Below are positions 1 through 12,746 of a stretch of 64,000 nt of DNA, in pieces. The notes beneath the pieces are model-generated. The model saw only the letters and a program-made list of their open reading frames with translations, made no database searches and was not told the DNA's origin. The stretch's first letter is position 1, and each line of letters begins with the position of its first letter. The stretch is from Adiantum capillus-veneris (lineage: Eukaryota; Streptophyta; Polypodiopsida; Polypodiales; Pteridaceae). The translations under genes and the position numbers were made by a program. Location of the stretch: NCBI GenBank assembly GCA_014529385.2, contig CM043947.1:102059311-102123310 (forward strand), read 5' to 3'.

Positions 1-45
<45 letters not shown>

Positions 46-3000
46 CAGTTCTAAATTTATAAATATATGCAAACGAACACTACATGTTCACAGACCAATA
101 CATCTAGAATAATACAATGTATTTGTACAATAATTTATTTGCAGTTGAAAATAAACTTTGTACAAGGTAATCAAGATAATAGAATAAATACAGTGCGGGA
201 AACCGCAATCCCACAGTCTGGGAATTTTTGTATCATGGTAAGAGATCCGCCATAAGTTAAGAACACAATGTTTTAATCAAAGAAGGTAGCCCTCACCTGC
301 ACCCATAGCCACAAGAAAACAATTCGTTAGCATGTGACTGTACGCAGGTGATGCTGGGCATCCCAGTTGTTATCCATGTCACTTTAAACAAACACACAGT
401 TCTTAACTTGACTCATATTTTTATGAAAAAAAGAATCTTGGATCATTGCCAATCAATAAAAGAAATCCCCATAGAGCAGTTGAAAAACATTTTTTGCCTA
501 ACCTTAGTTTTCAGTAGGTTTTACAGGAAGATAATCAAAGCTGAAAAGAACTACAACTTTAATTAGATTAGAGAGAACTACATTCTAGATGCCATCATGG
601 GCCAAATTTCTGTTAAGGATAGCTCCTCCTTTGTAATTCAAAGTATATAAAAACACAAAATCTCGGACCAGTTCCCAATCCTCAAAGTATATACTTCCCC
701 TTTTTTTTAACTGGTAACTTAAATTTCCAAACCAAAGCACCAAACCTACCTCTGTCATTATGCCATGACTGACATATTTTTGTCCCAGCAGGTTATAAAC
801 CAGTTATCAAACCATAACATTCTAGCCAACTTCGCCAATCGAGCAAGCCCATACTTCTTTCAAGAAAGAATAGAAGTAAACTTAACCAGCCCACAAAATA
901 ACCGCAGTATATTCTGCCTGATAGTAGGCACAGGAAAAAAACACGAGAGAGAATACGAAGTTAGTAAAAAGATGTAAACCAGCATCAAACCAGCCAAAGC
1001 CAGCAGAGCTCAGTCGATAAGCTGAATCAGCGATTAGTAAACAAACCATTATTAAACCTTCCACATTGAGATGTACTAAGCAAAAAACAAATGAGAAAAG
1101 ACATCAAATTGCCCCATAATAGGGTAAGTGATGTCATTTATCGCCTTCAGAGAATCAGCCTAATAGGCAACGCGACAGAAATCATCTTTGAGTTCAATTA
1201 GAGTCTCTTTAGAATAATCAAAACATTAGTTACCTGTACAAAGGACCGAGTCAGTCTGAGGTCCACCAAAGTACCCAAAGAAAATTTATATATATACGAG
1301 AGAGAATACGTATCGAGTAAAAATAAGTCAAGTTTATCATCTTTGCATACACCAAGGCCATACCAGCCACTGCAAGAAGCAATCCGTCGATAAGTTGAAT
1401 CAGTGAAAACACTCCATTCCCAAAACTTCCCATCTGATGATGTAATATGGTAAAAACAAGCGAGATACAAGGCTATTAGCCATCATAATAGGGTATGTGA
1501 TGCCATTTACTGTCCTCAGATTACCCATCAATTAGGAAATACATTAGAAAAAGGTATCCGTTCAGTCAAAGTCTCTTTAGACTATTAAAAAATTAGGTAT
1601 TTGTTCTAAGGAACGAAACAGTCGGTAGTCAGCCAGTGTAACAAGAGTAATCGGACTTGCTAGTGATATGATTTACCAAGGAATCCAACAATTACTGCTC
1701 ACAGTTTTTTAGCTAAATATAAAATTATTTTTGAATTACCGGATCGCTTTAAATCCCAGCAGAATCACCTTCAAAGGTATCTTATACCTATAGATTAGCA
1801 TTACCACCAGACAGATCAACTCAACCTTACTAGCCATAATGCATTCCAATACCCAATATAGCCATTCAGAGAGATCTACTAGAGATCTGGCTTTACTTAG
1901 CCCCTAGGGCCAGATTTATCACTTCCAAAACAACCTGACAATATAACCTGGATAATGTTACCATAATCCGTTAATTTTTCGGAGACCTAAACCTTTAGTC
2001 AAAGAGAATCTCATCTTCACATAGTTCTGAAGCAAACACATATTACCACTCGGATTCCACCAAATAACCAGAAAGATCATTTCCCGGAATAGGATTTTAA
2101 GTAAAACAGCCTAATTACTGGTCATATCAGTCACAGCAAGAGTAATCCAGCCGATAAGCTGATTTAGCGAAAACATTCTTTTCACAACTTCCTCCTTGTG
2201 ATGTAATATAGTACAACAGTCGAGAAACAAAGCAAATAGCCATCATAATATGGTATGTGATGCAATTTACAGCCTTTAGATCACCAACTATTTTGGCAAT
2301 ATAACAGAAAGAAGTTTTCAGTTCAGTCAAGGTTTCTTTAGTCAATTTTTTATTTATTTTTTAATTAGGAATCTGTACTAAGGACCGGCTCAGTCTGTGG
2401 TCGGCCAGTGTGTCCAGGGTAGTCGACCTGCTAGTTTTACGACTTACCAAGGAAACCATCAACTACTGCACTCAGTATTGAGTTATATATATGTTTATTT
2501 GTGAATTACCAGTTCGATTCAAATCCCTGTAGAATCACCTTTACCAGTACCTTCTTCCTAACAATTAGCATCATCAACAAGACAGACTAACCCCATCTTA
2601 TTTAGCCATGATGCCTTTCAGTACACAATACAACAATAAGATAGACCACCTAGAAACTTGGCTTTTCTAAGCAAGTAGGGCCAGACTTCTTACATCCAGA
2701 ACCACCGGATAATATAACCTGGAACAAGTTACCATATTCTTTTTTATTTAATGGAAACAGCAACCTTTCGCCAAAGAGAATCAAATCTTCCAATAGTCCT
2801 GAAACAAACAAATCATACCTCTCCATTTCTCCAAATAAACCAGACCGATCACTATCCGGAACAGTTTTTTAATAAAAAAAGTCTAAATACTGGTTTAACA
2901 CAGCATTTCAAGCCAAATTCAACAAATCATCCCTTAATGCATTGACAGTCTTGAGAGTTAGAAGGATATTTTGTTAACCTAAAGATTAGGAGACGAAGAC

Positions 3001-4405
3001 TCAACGACAATTTCCTTCCCATTCTTTTTCGGCATGTTGAGCAATTTCTTAGTAAATAGCCTTTTCACTCACACATCATAGAATACACACACAGGTGATG
3101 ACCCAGCTCGGTGCAAGTGAGTTTGAATACTCACCTTAAGATGTCTTTATATTGGTTGAAGCTTATCATACGCGGGTACACCACAGACTCGGACAGGATC
3201 ACCATATCCGAGGTCACGCATAGAGTCAGAATCTTAGGGATTTCCCCCGGCTAAGGATGCGGTTGCTCAGACCTGGTCGCATAGCATCGCTGCAACATGC
3301 ACCTGCAGGCCAAGTCCTTGCATACAGGCAGTTGCGTGCAAAAATATGCCCGATTACTAAATGAAATGAAGAAAGAACACCCTTACACAAGAATGTGTAT
3401 ACATCAGGGCAAGTTTAAGTAAAAGGCCAGGTCAAGTCACATTTTCCAAAATTATTCCTATCTCCCGATAAAAAAACCTCTCACACGGTCAACCACCTGA
3501 TCCGTAATCTATTATTTGTTTAAAGTACCTAGCATCGGTAGATTGTATACAACCCATTAGTCATACAACTGAACACTTCACTGAGCATATGTCATATAGC
3601 TACGACAAAGGTAAGGTATCCAAGCCCTGATCTTAACAGTGTAAGTTATCCTACTCAGAGCTGGCAATATTATATATTATTTCCAATTTATACTCACAGT
3701 AATAAGGTGGGTCTATAAAAGATAGAAGGAATTTTTTCATACCCATGTCCAAAGTGTATGGAGTAACATTACCAGAGTTAACATTTCAGTTTAATTTCTC
3801 TTCCGGAGTAACTATCTCATTATGGCTGACAGTCACGACCTGGTTTTCGCAATAGCAACCGCGCATCTTCATCAGTCAGGGGAATCTACCCGGAGAGCAA
3901 CTTTGCTCCGTTATGAACTTCATCTATTCCCCACATTAGGAACTTCTGTATCTCAAACTAAATGGTGGACCTATCAAGCCCGGGTGACTCGTGTGACCCT
4001 TTAGGGTCGCGAACATTTTAGGAACAATATCAGATTGGCGATGGTAACTGAGGTTCTGAGCCTAGGGCCCCAGTATTATTACATAGAACATTCACTGAAG
4101 CCAGGTTTTTCTGAGGTTATACCTGCTAGCACAGTTCCTACCACCTCATAAGATTTTCCTGTATCGTAGTTTTGGTCATCCACTAGGAGGATATTTTAAC
4201 AGTACTCCACGCACTCGGGAGTATGGGTCAGTCTTGGCGACTCGTATCTTACCTTTAGCTACACGTCCGAACACCTGTTTGTACTGTGATAGTTGTTTGT
4301 GTGATCATGTAATGGATGGCTTACTCGAGATGTAAATGAAGGAATCCCAATATACTAAACCACCAAGCTTTTTTTGGAAATGAGTCAAGTGAGAGATCTC
4401 ATGTA

Positions 4406-4449
<44 letters not shown>

Positions 4450-4452
4450 CGC
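1..4452 (-). repeat. Left long direct repeat of the Penelope-like element
   Basis: Nearly identical to 8369-12782, with a few dozen substitutions and short indels (for example 2-bp differences near 10830-10870 and a 22-bp extra segment at 9306-9327). It runs from (TG)n at 1-43 to (TG)n at 4411-4452. It holds no convincing coding region; a 60-codon ORF at 3822-4004 is identical in both copies but resembles nothing I know. In element orientation this is the downstream (3') copy. Composition is AT-rich and unlike the microsatellite-rich flank. Confidence 0.85.
1010..2905. repeat. Diverged ~763-bp tandem units inside the long repeat
   Basis: Two successive units start at about 1381 and 2144. Both begin aatcc..cgataag.tga and share, in the same order, a gatgtaatat block, an agccatcataat block, a ggaccg/ggccagtgt block, a gaattacc block, a gccagact/gccagattt block and a final aaccttt..caaagagaatc block. 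A partial third unit precedes them from about 1015 (cagtcgataagctgaatcag). The same arrangement recurs at about 9358-11250 in the other long repeat. Divergence between units is far larger than between the two long repeats, so this duplication is much older. Confidence 0.7.
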
Positions 4453-4543
4453 GCCCACCCATACCCAGGCACCGTTCTAAGAGGCAGTAGACCCCAAAGA
4501 ATACGGGCCTACTACCTCAAGAAATGGTTTGCAGTAGTTAAAT

Positions 4544-6611
4544 TTATTCTGAATTAAGGAGATCTATCAAATTCTGTAAGTTAAACTTAATGTAAGCCCA
4601 GTCGTGTTTTTTTAGGGAATGGCGGATACATGCATTAAGGTTCTTTTTAGAAAACCCATTATTAATGAACTTGGTTATCAGAGTATTGATTTCTTCATAT
4701 GCAATATAACTGTCAGTCGAGGCATACATTATAAGGAAAAGCATTCCTAGACATGTGTGTAGCGAATTTATGAAGGGTCTATTACTTTTCCTTTTGGTAA
4801 ATTCTGAGGACACAAGATTGAGTTTTTCCCTTTTCCAGTAAAAGCGAGTACAAAAATTTCCCAAAAAGGGGGGAACAACATAAATTCAATATTCAAGAAA
4901 TGAGTCCTAGTAATTACCCATTTATCTTGCCATAGAACTCTATCGGAGAATGTTGGTTCAATATTAAGGCAAGGTGGATAGAAATCTTTAAGAGTAGCCT
5001 CAAACATGGGATTGTTAAGGCTACACAGGTCATCCATGAATCTAAACGAATGTTCAAATTGTGTGAGCAACAAAGTACTATCAGGGTTATTTATAATTTT
5101 TAAAAACCACTGGTATTCGAAGTAACATAGATAGAGATTACACATAACTGGAGAGCATGAAAGACCCATTGGGATCCCTAAAATTATTTTGTAGCAGGCA
5201 GTACCTACTTGGATACAACAATTATTAAGTAGCCAAAAGATATGTTTACATAAATCATCCTCTTTAAAGACTAAAGGAGTACACTTCTTAGAAGTTTTTA
5301 CCCACCCTTTATTCCTTATAAGAGAGATGCACGTATACCCTAGTTTTTTTCTGTGAGCAAAGGCAATCCTTATGAGATAAGATAAGGTATCAAACAGCCC
5401 ATAAGTTCCATTAAGTGGGATAGTTTCATAACATTGAGTTATGTCTGTAGTAAAGACAGAGAAAACGTTTACAGGGAGGTTGATAGACACCTCAGCTACG
5501 TTTTTTATGACCCAAAATGGGCAATAGTTTATATTTCTGAATCTTTTCAAATCACTATGCTTGATGGCACAAATAGCTTCAATTTCTAGTAGAACAAAGT
5601 TTAAGCAGTAGGTGATGTCGTTCGTATCACACGAGAACAGGCAATTGGATGCGTCAGAAATCCATCTAAATTTATGCTTATGACTCTTATAAGTTGGGAA
5701 TAGAATAGGAATTTTTAGAAGGTTAGGACAATAACCAAGTCCCGATAATTCATTATTTAACAGTGAAGCAGTATTCAGCGGAGAGGTCTCAAGTTTAAGA
5801 AAATCCTTACTATTAAGTCTCGTAAGGGCGGCCTCATAAGCTAATTTTTTACATATAAAGGACGCAGTATTTGAGGCTTTATCTAGCCCAACGATAAGCC
5901 ATTTCTTCTTAGAGTCAGAAATAGCGGTGTTAATTTTAGGCGTAAGCCGGGTGGTATCAGTACTTGCCATACTTGCGGCATAAGACTGATCTTCTTCCAG
6001 AAAATTTCTTTGAGTGTTGCGGTTAGTTGAATGTGAACATTCTCCTCCAGTTGGAGTTTTAAGGCCAAGTCGGCCAAGCATTCAAGTAAAGCCAATAAGG
6101 CCATCTGAGGATTTAATGGAAAGGGAGGTATATGATTCAATCCCTTACTCAAGAGGCTCCTTACTTGTGGATCAGAAATGATTTCTAAGTTAGAAGTACA
6201 AACATGTAATCCAAAGTTAGTGAAACTTTTACAGAATTTTTGAAATAGATGACAGGAGCAGATAGGAATCACATTATTATGGAGAAATTCAGTTGAGTAA
6301 AAAATATTCTTGATAGGAGGTGAGTACTTCCATCCAAACAACACATCATTAAGTAATAGATTAGATCCAAAAATATGTCCAAAACATTCTGAGAAAATAG
6401 CTTGGGGAGTAAAGAAGTCCAAAATCTTGCTAGTAAACAAGCAATGTGAGACTATCTTTTTACACGATTTTTCCTTTGGAGGTAGGTGAAGTCTTCCACA
6501 TGCGTTCCTTCGTTCCTGCACATCACATATCCAAAAGGTTTCTGATTGGTAGATTTCTACCTCTTCCTCTAACATAACTTCTACCTCTCCCTCTCCCAAA
6601 AACAGATTCAC
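4544..6611 (-). pseudogene. Penelope-type reverse transcriptase, disrupted in three frames
   Basis: Three overlapping minus-strand ORFs (6611-5883, 6081-4768, 4864-4544) together carry one continuous set of RT-family blocks. These are an N-terminal HVCTSNLEII..LLSKG block, the DKASNTASFICKK block, a TDITQCYETIP palm segment, GIPMGLSCSPVMCNLY (motif B-like), FRFMDDL with the catalytic DD followed by SLNNP, and a thumb segment rich in basic residues (KRKSNRP). The last frame change falls at a C6/T5 run near 4867-4877, exactly where the conserved reading has to switch. No GIY-YIG domain follows. The breaks may be mutations or programmed frameshifts; the number of breaks favours decay. Related ORFs are known from animals, fungi and oomycetes; a plant copy is unusual. 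Confidence 0.7.
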
Positions 6612-7041
6612 TCAAGGAGGGAGTTAAGAAAGAGGTGTAAGAGGCCCCAGGGGAGACAAGAGTGTTAGGTCGTTTAGAAACTTGAGAATCATCGTCCTCA
6701 ATATTAGGCTTGATTTGCCCAACAATACTTTTGATTCCTTTAAAGCCGCCATATGTAGTTAGTAAAGTACCACACCCAGCAGAACCAAGCTCTTCAAGAG
6801 TGTCGCACATAATTGATCTGTACTGGATAAAGGCGATTTGAGCTAAGACAAGATCCTTAGCTTGTCCACCGAGCCATGAGGAAAAAAGGGAAAGGTGAAA
6901 TTCTTCAGCTTTGTCAAGAAAGATACTTGGCAGATTGTTGAGGGCGTACCAAATAGCATGATCAAACCAAATGATGCTTGACTCACAGGCAGCTTTGGGG
7001 TCTAAAAATATGCACGCACATTTAAGGTAAGGTCTGAACAC
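6523..7041 (-). CDS. Arg/Gly-rich ORF upstream of the RT
   Basis: 172 codons. The N-terminal ~130 residues have no motif I recognise. Near the C-terminus is a basic GRGRGRSYVRGRGR stretch (about residues 147-160), the kind of Arg-Gly tract that binds RNA in nucleocapsid-like proteins. It overlaps the ORF upstream by 40 bp and the RT ORF downstream by 89 bp, in different frames. It is probably the C-terminal part of a gag-like protein that starts in the ORF at 7841. The Arg-Gly function is inferred from composition only. Confidence 0.45.
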   Translation of the reverse strand: MFRPYLKCACIFLDPKAACESSIIWFDHAIWYALNNLPSIFLDKAEEFHLSLFSSWLGGQAKDLVLAQIAFIQYRSIMCDTLEELGSAGCGTLLTTYGGFKGIKSIVGQIKPNIEDDDSQVSKRPNTLVSPGASYTSFLTPSLSESVFGRGRGRSYVRGRGRNLPIRNLLDM

Positions 7042-7841
7042 ATTCCACCTGTCTCAGTGTAGTACTCAGCATTATTTTTACTAAAGGTCATAACACCTTT
7101 GGTTCTTGCATATAAACCTGTATTCGAACTACATTTTTTATCATCAAGGAAACTCATATTGAAGGGAGCTTTAATCAAATCCCCTTTATCCAAGAGTTGA
7201 ATCCCTTTAAGAACTTTAAGTTTGCATTCTTCAATAGTTGCAGGGGCCAGGTTGGCAAGGAACACCCAAGTCTCCATAGAAATAGGTGCCAGAAATCCTT
7301 TATTTGGGAACATCCATAGCTTGTGCTCAACTCCCAAGGATTCTACTTCAATCTGCCGTGATGGTAAAAAAGGAAAGGCCCTAGAGACTTTCGGTACCAT
7401 ATCCAAAAGCGAAGCTTCACTAAGTGAACAAAGGTCCTTTTGGAATTCTTTTACAGCTTCTAAAGCAGCTGCATCTCTGCAAAAGAGGCTATCAGGTGGC
7501 GGGACAATAGGTGTCGAGGGAGCAGTAACAAAGATGGGACTAAGCCCGCAGAATTTTCTAAGAAGATTGGATAATTCAGAGCCTTTGGAGGAGAAAGATG
7601 CTAAGTCTTGAGTATGGGCTTTGGAAAGACTGGCCAAGTTAGAAGTAAATTCCATTAGAAGGTTGATACCATGAGATTTATTCTTAACGAGAAGGGCTAG
7701 CACTTTAACCCAGAGGTCAAAAGAAATACGCTGGACTAGAGACATACTAGACTCCTTTGAAGCATCAAAAATCAAGGAAGAGGCATCCTTGTCTTGTATA
7801 CATTTCAATACAAGAAGCGAAGCAAGGGAAAGGGGTTCCAT
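7002..7841 (-). CDS. Gag-like ORF of the Penelope-like element
   Basis: 279 codons from an ATG at 7841. Mostly helical-looking, with Leu/Ser-rich N-terminus (MEPLSLASLLVLKC) and no recognised domain. It precedes the Arg/Gly-rich ORF and the RT and overlaps the former by 40 bp in another frame. By position and size it is the best candidate for the structural protein. Function not demonstrated; it could also be part of one long polyprotein broken by frameshifts. Confidence 0.45.
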   Translation of the reverse strand: MEPLSLASLLVLKCIQDKDASSLIFDASKESSMSLVQRISFDLWVKVLALLVKNKSHGINLLMEFTSNLASLSKAHTQDLASFSSKGSELSNLLRKFCGLSPIFVTAPSTPIVPPPDSLFCRDAAALEAVKEFQKDLCSLSEASLLDMVPKVSRAFPFLPSRQIEVESLGVEHKLWMFPNKGFLAPISMETWVFLANLAPATIEECKLKVLKGIQLLDKGDLIKAPFNMSFLDDKKCSSNTGLYARTKGVMTFSKNNAEYYTETGGMCSDLTLNVRAYF

Positions 7842-7948
7842 AGGAAGAGCGAGCCCTTGGGAAAGGGAAACAATCTACAACCATAACAATAGTTAGAATT
7901 CCGTATTTCTGGAAGAGATACGAAGATCAGAGGATCAAATACAAAGAG

Positions 7949-8260
7949 TTACATCTTTTTGAATTTTACAGCCCTATGTAGATAAGGCCTAATCCTAAGA
8001 GAGACATTAGGGAAGGTCTTTTCTATTTCTTTAGCAAGTTGTAATTTCTCCGAAATCATAGCTCTCTTTTCTGGGTCATAGCAGACTTTAATTCTTGCAG
8101 TGAGTTTTCCCAAAACCTGGTAAACAGACGTAATAGCTAGTGAAATGAAAGTAATAAAAGTAACGTGAGAACAAAATTTTTTATCATAAAGTAGACTGGT
8201 CGTGCTAGCAGCCTTTTCACCAATCAGGTCAAAAAGAATACTAAGATTGTGTGATAGCAC
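7949..8260 (-). CDS. Small ORF at the 5' end of the element core
   Basis: 103 codons on the element's sense strand, about 110 bp upstream of the gag-like ORF and just inside the upstream long repeat. Basic C-terminus (HRAVKFKKM). I do not recognise it. It may be an N-terminal piece of the same ancestral ORF, because the spacing is short, or a chance ORF. Confidence 0.3.
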   Translation of the reverse strand: MLSHNLSILFDLIGEKAASTTSLLYDKKFCSHVTFITFISLAITSVYQVLGKLTARIKVCYDPEKRAMISEKLQLAKEIEKTFPNVSLRIRPYLHRAVKFKKM

Positions 8261-8368
8261 CCCAGCCTACTAGAGTATAATAAATTATACTGTAATAGGC
8301 GTTTTTATTTCTAGAGTTATGGTCTGAGAGAGACAAACAATAAAGTAAATCTCTCTTTTACGTTTATT

Positions 8369-11300
8369 GTGTGTGTAGCAGTTCTAAATCTATAAATATA
8401 CGCAAACGAACACTACCTGTTCACAGACCAATACATCTAGAATAATACAATGTATTTGTACAATAATTTATTTGCAGTTGAGAATAAACTTTGTACAAGG
8501 TAATGAAGATAATAGAATACAGTGCGGGAAACCGCAATCCCACGTTCTGGGAATTTTTGCATCATGGTAAGAGATCCGCCATAAGTTAAGAACAGAATGT
8601 TTTAATCAAAGAAGGTAGCCCTCACCTGCACCCATAGCCACAAGAAAACAGTTCGTTAGCACGTGACTATACGCAGGTGATGCTGGGCATCCCAGTTGTT
8701 ATCCATGTCACTTTAAACAAACACACAGTTCTTAACTTGACTCATATTTTTATGAAAAACAGAATCTTGGATCATTGCCAATCAATAAAAGAAATCCCCA
8801 TAGAGCAGTTGAAACACATTTTTTGCCTAACCTTAGTTTTCAGTAGGTTTTACAAGAAGATAATCAAAGCTGAAAAGAACTACAACTTTAGTTAGATAAG
8901 AGAGAACTACATTCTAGATGCCATCATGGGCCAAATTTCTGTTAAGGATAGCTCCTCCTTTGTAATTCGAAGTATATAAAAACACAAAATCTCGGACCAG
9001 TTCCCAATCCTCAAAGTATATATTTCCCCTTTTTTTTTAACTGGTAACTTAAATTTCCAAACCAAAGCACCAAACCTGCCTCTGTCACTATGCCATGAAT
9101 GACATATTTTTGCCCAGCAGGTTATAAACCAGTTATCAAACCATAACATTCTAGCCAACTTCGCCAATCGAGCAAGCCCATACTTCTTTCAAGAAAGAAT
9201 AGAAGTAAACTTAACCAGCCCAAAAAATAACCGCAGTATATTCTGCCTGATAGTAGGCACAGGAAAAAAACACGAGAGAGAATACGAAGTTAGTAAAAAG
9301 ATGTAAAGTTTATCTTATTATCATTACCAGCTTCAAACTAGCCAAAACCAGCAGAGCTCAGTCGATAAGCTGAATCAGCGATTAGTAAACAAACCATTAT
9401 TAAACCTTCCACATTGAGATGTAATAAGGAAAAAACAAATGAGAAAAGACATCAAATTGCCCCATAATAGGGTAAGTGATGTCATTTATCGCCTTCAGAG
9501 CATCAGCCTAATAGGCAACACGACAGAAATCAGCTTTCAGTTCAGTCAAAGTCTCTTTAGAATAATCAAAACATTAGTTACCTGTACAAAGGACCGAGTC
9601 AGTCTGAGGTCCACCAAAGTACCCAAAGAAAATTTATATATATACGAGAGAGAATACGTATCGAGTAAAAATAAGTCAAGTTTATCATCTTTGCATACAC
9701 CAAGTCCATACCAGCCACTGCAAGAAGCAATCCGTCGATAAGCTGAATCAATGAAAACACTCCATTCCCAAAACTTCCCATCTGATGATGTAATATGGTA
9801 AAAACAAGCGAGATACAAGGCTATTAGCCACCATAATAAGGTATGTGATGCCATTTACTGCCCTCAGATTACCCATCAATTAGGAAATACATCAGAAAAA
9901 GGTATCCGTTCAGTCAAAGTCTCTTTAGACTATTAAAAAATTAGGTATTTGTTCTAAGGACCGAAACAGTCAGTGGTCAGCCAGTGTAACAAGAGTAATC
10001 GGACTTGCTAGTGATATGATTTACCAAGGAATCCAACAATTACTGCTCACAGTTTTTTAGCTAAATATAAAATTATTTGTGAATTACCGGATCGCTTTAA
10101 ATCCCAACAGAATCACCTTCAAAGGTATCTTATACCTAAAGATTAGCATTACCACCAGACAGATCAACTCAACCTTACTAGCCATAATGCATTCCAATAC
10201 CCAATATAGCCATTCAGAGAGATCTACTAGAGATCTGGCTTTACTTAGCCGCTAGGGCCAGATTTATCACTTCCAAAACAACCTGACAATATAACCTGGA
10301 TAATGTTACCATAATCCGTTAATTTTTCGGAGACCTAAACCTTTAGTCAAAGAGAATCTCATCTTCACATAGTTCTGAAGCAAACACATATTACCACTCG
10401 GATTCCACCAAATAACCAGAAAGATCATTTCCCGAAATAGGATTTTAAGTAAAATAGCCTAATTACTGGTCATATCAGTCACAGCAAGAGTAATCCAGCC
10501 GATAAGCTGATTTAGCGAAAACATTCTTTTCACAACTTCCTCCTTGTGATGTAATATAGTACAACAGTCGAGAAACAAAGCAAATAGCCATCATAATATG
10601 GTATGTGATGCAATTTACAGCCTTTAGATCACCAACTATTTTGGCAATATAACAGAAAGAAGTTTTCAGTTCAGTCAAGGTTTCTTTAGTCAATTTTTTA
10701 TTTATTTTTTAATTAGGAATCTGTACTAAGGACCGGCTCAGTCTGTGGTCGGCCAGTGTGTCCAGGGTAGTCGACCTGCTAGTTTTACGACTTACCCAGG
10801 AAACCATCAACTACTGCACTCAGTATTGAGTTATATATGTTTATTTGTGAATTACCAGTTCGATTCAATCCTGTAGAAGCACCTTTACCAGTACCTTCTT
10901 CCTAACAATTAGCATCATCAACAAGACAGACAAACCCCATCTTATTTAGCCATGATGCCTTTCAGTACACAATACAACAATAAGATAGACCACCTAGAAA
11001 CTTGGCTTTTCTAAGCAAGTAGGGCCAGACTTATTACATCCAGAACCACCGGATAATATAACCTGGAACAAGTTACCATATTCTTTTTATTTAATGGAAA
11101 CAGCAACCTTTCGCCAAAGAGAATCAAATCTTCCAATAGTCCTGAAACAAACAAATCATACCTCTCCATTTCTCCAAATAAACCAGACCGATCACTATCC
11201 GAAACAGTTTTTTAATAAAAAAAGTCTAAATATACTGTTTAACATAGCATTTCAAGCCAAATTCAACAAATCATCCCTTAATGCATTGACAGTCTTGAGA

Positions 11301-12746
11301 GTTAGAAGGATATTTTGTTAACCTAAAGATTAGGAGACGAAGACTCTAACGACAATTTCCTTCCATTCTTTTTCGGCATGTTGAGCAATTTCTTAGTAAA
11401 TAGCCTTTTCACTCACACAGCATAGAATACACACACAGTGATGACCCACTCGGTGCAAGTGAGTTTGAATACTCACCTTAAGAATGTCTTTATATTGGTT
11501 GAAGCTTATCATACGCGGGTACACCACAGACTCGGACAGGATCACCATATCCGAGGTCACGCATAGAGTCAGAATCTTAGGGATTTCCCCCGGCTAAGGA
11601 TGCGGTTGCTCAGACCTGGTCGCACAGCATCGCTGCAACATGCACCTACAGGCCAAGTCCTTGCATACAGACAGTTGCGTGCAAAAATATGCCCGATTAC
11701 TAAATGAAATGAAGAAAGAACACCCTTACACAAGAATGTGTATACATCAGGGCAAGTTTAAGTAAAAGGCCAGGTCAAGTCACATTTTCCAAAATTATTC
11801 CTATCTCCCGATAAAAAAACCTCACACGGTCAACCACCCGATCCGTAATCTATTATTTGTTTAAAGTACCTAGCATCGGTAGATTGTATACAACCCATTA
11901 GTCATACAACTGAACACTTCACTAAGCATATGTCATATAGCTACGACAAAGGTAAGGTATCCAAGCCCTGATCTTAACAGTGTAAGTTATCCTACTCAGA
12001 GCTGGCAATATTATATATTATTTCCAATTTATACTCACAGTAATAAGGTGGGTCTATAAAAGATAGAAGGAATTTTTTCATACCCATGTCCAAAGTGTAT
12101 GGAGTAACATTACCAGAGTTAACATTTCAGTTTAATTTCTCTTCCGGAGTAACTATCTCATTATGGCTGACAGTCACGACCTGGTTTTCGCAATAGCAAC
12201 CGCGCATCTTCATCAGTCAGGGGAATCTACCCGGAGAGCAACTTTGCTCCGTTATGAACTTCATCTATTCCCCACATTAGGAACTTCTGTATCTCAAACT
12301 AAATGGTGGACCTATCAAGCCCGGGTGACTCGTGTGACCCTTTAGGGTCGCGAACATTTTAGGAACAATATCAGATTGGCGATGGTAACTGAGGTTCTGA
12401 GCTTAAGGCCCCAGTATTATTACATAGAACATTCACTGAAGCCAGGTTTTTCTGAGGTTATACCTGCTAGCACAGTTCCTACCACCTCATAAGATTTTCC
12501 TGTATCGTAGTTTTGGTCATCCACTAGGAGGATATTTTAACAGTACTCCACGCACTCGGGAGTATGGGTCAGCCTTGGCGACTCGTATCTTACCTTTAGC
12601 TACACGTCCGAACACCTGTTTGTACTGTGATAGTTGTTTGTGTGATCATGTAATGGATGGCTTACTCGAGATGTAAATGAAGGAATCCCAATATACTAAA
12701 CCACCAAGCTTTTTTTGGAAATGAGTCAAGTGAGAGATCTCATGTA

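Noticed and set aside
3822-4004. 60-codon ORF identical in both long repeats (also 12163-12345)
   Set aside because: Identity only reflects the near identity of the repeats; no domain, no codon-level evidence of selection.
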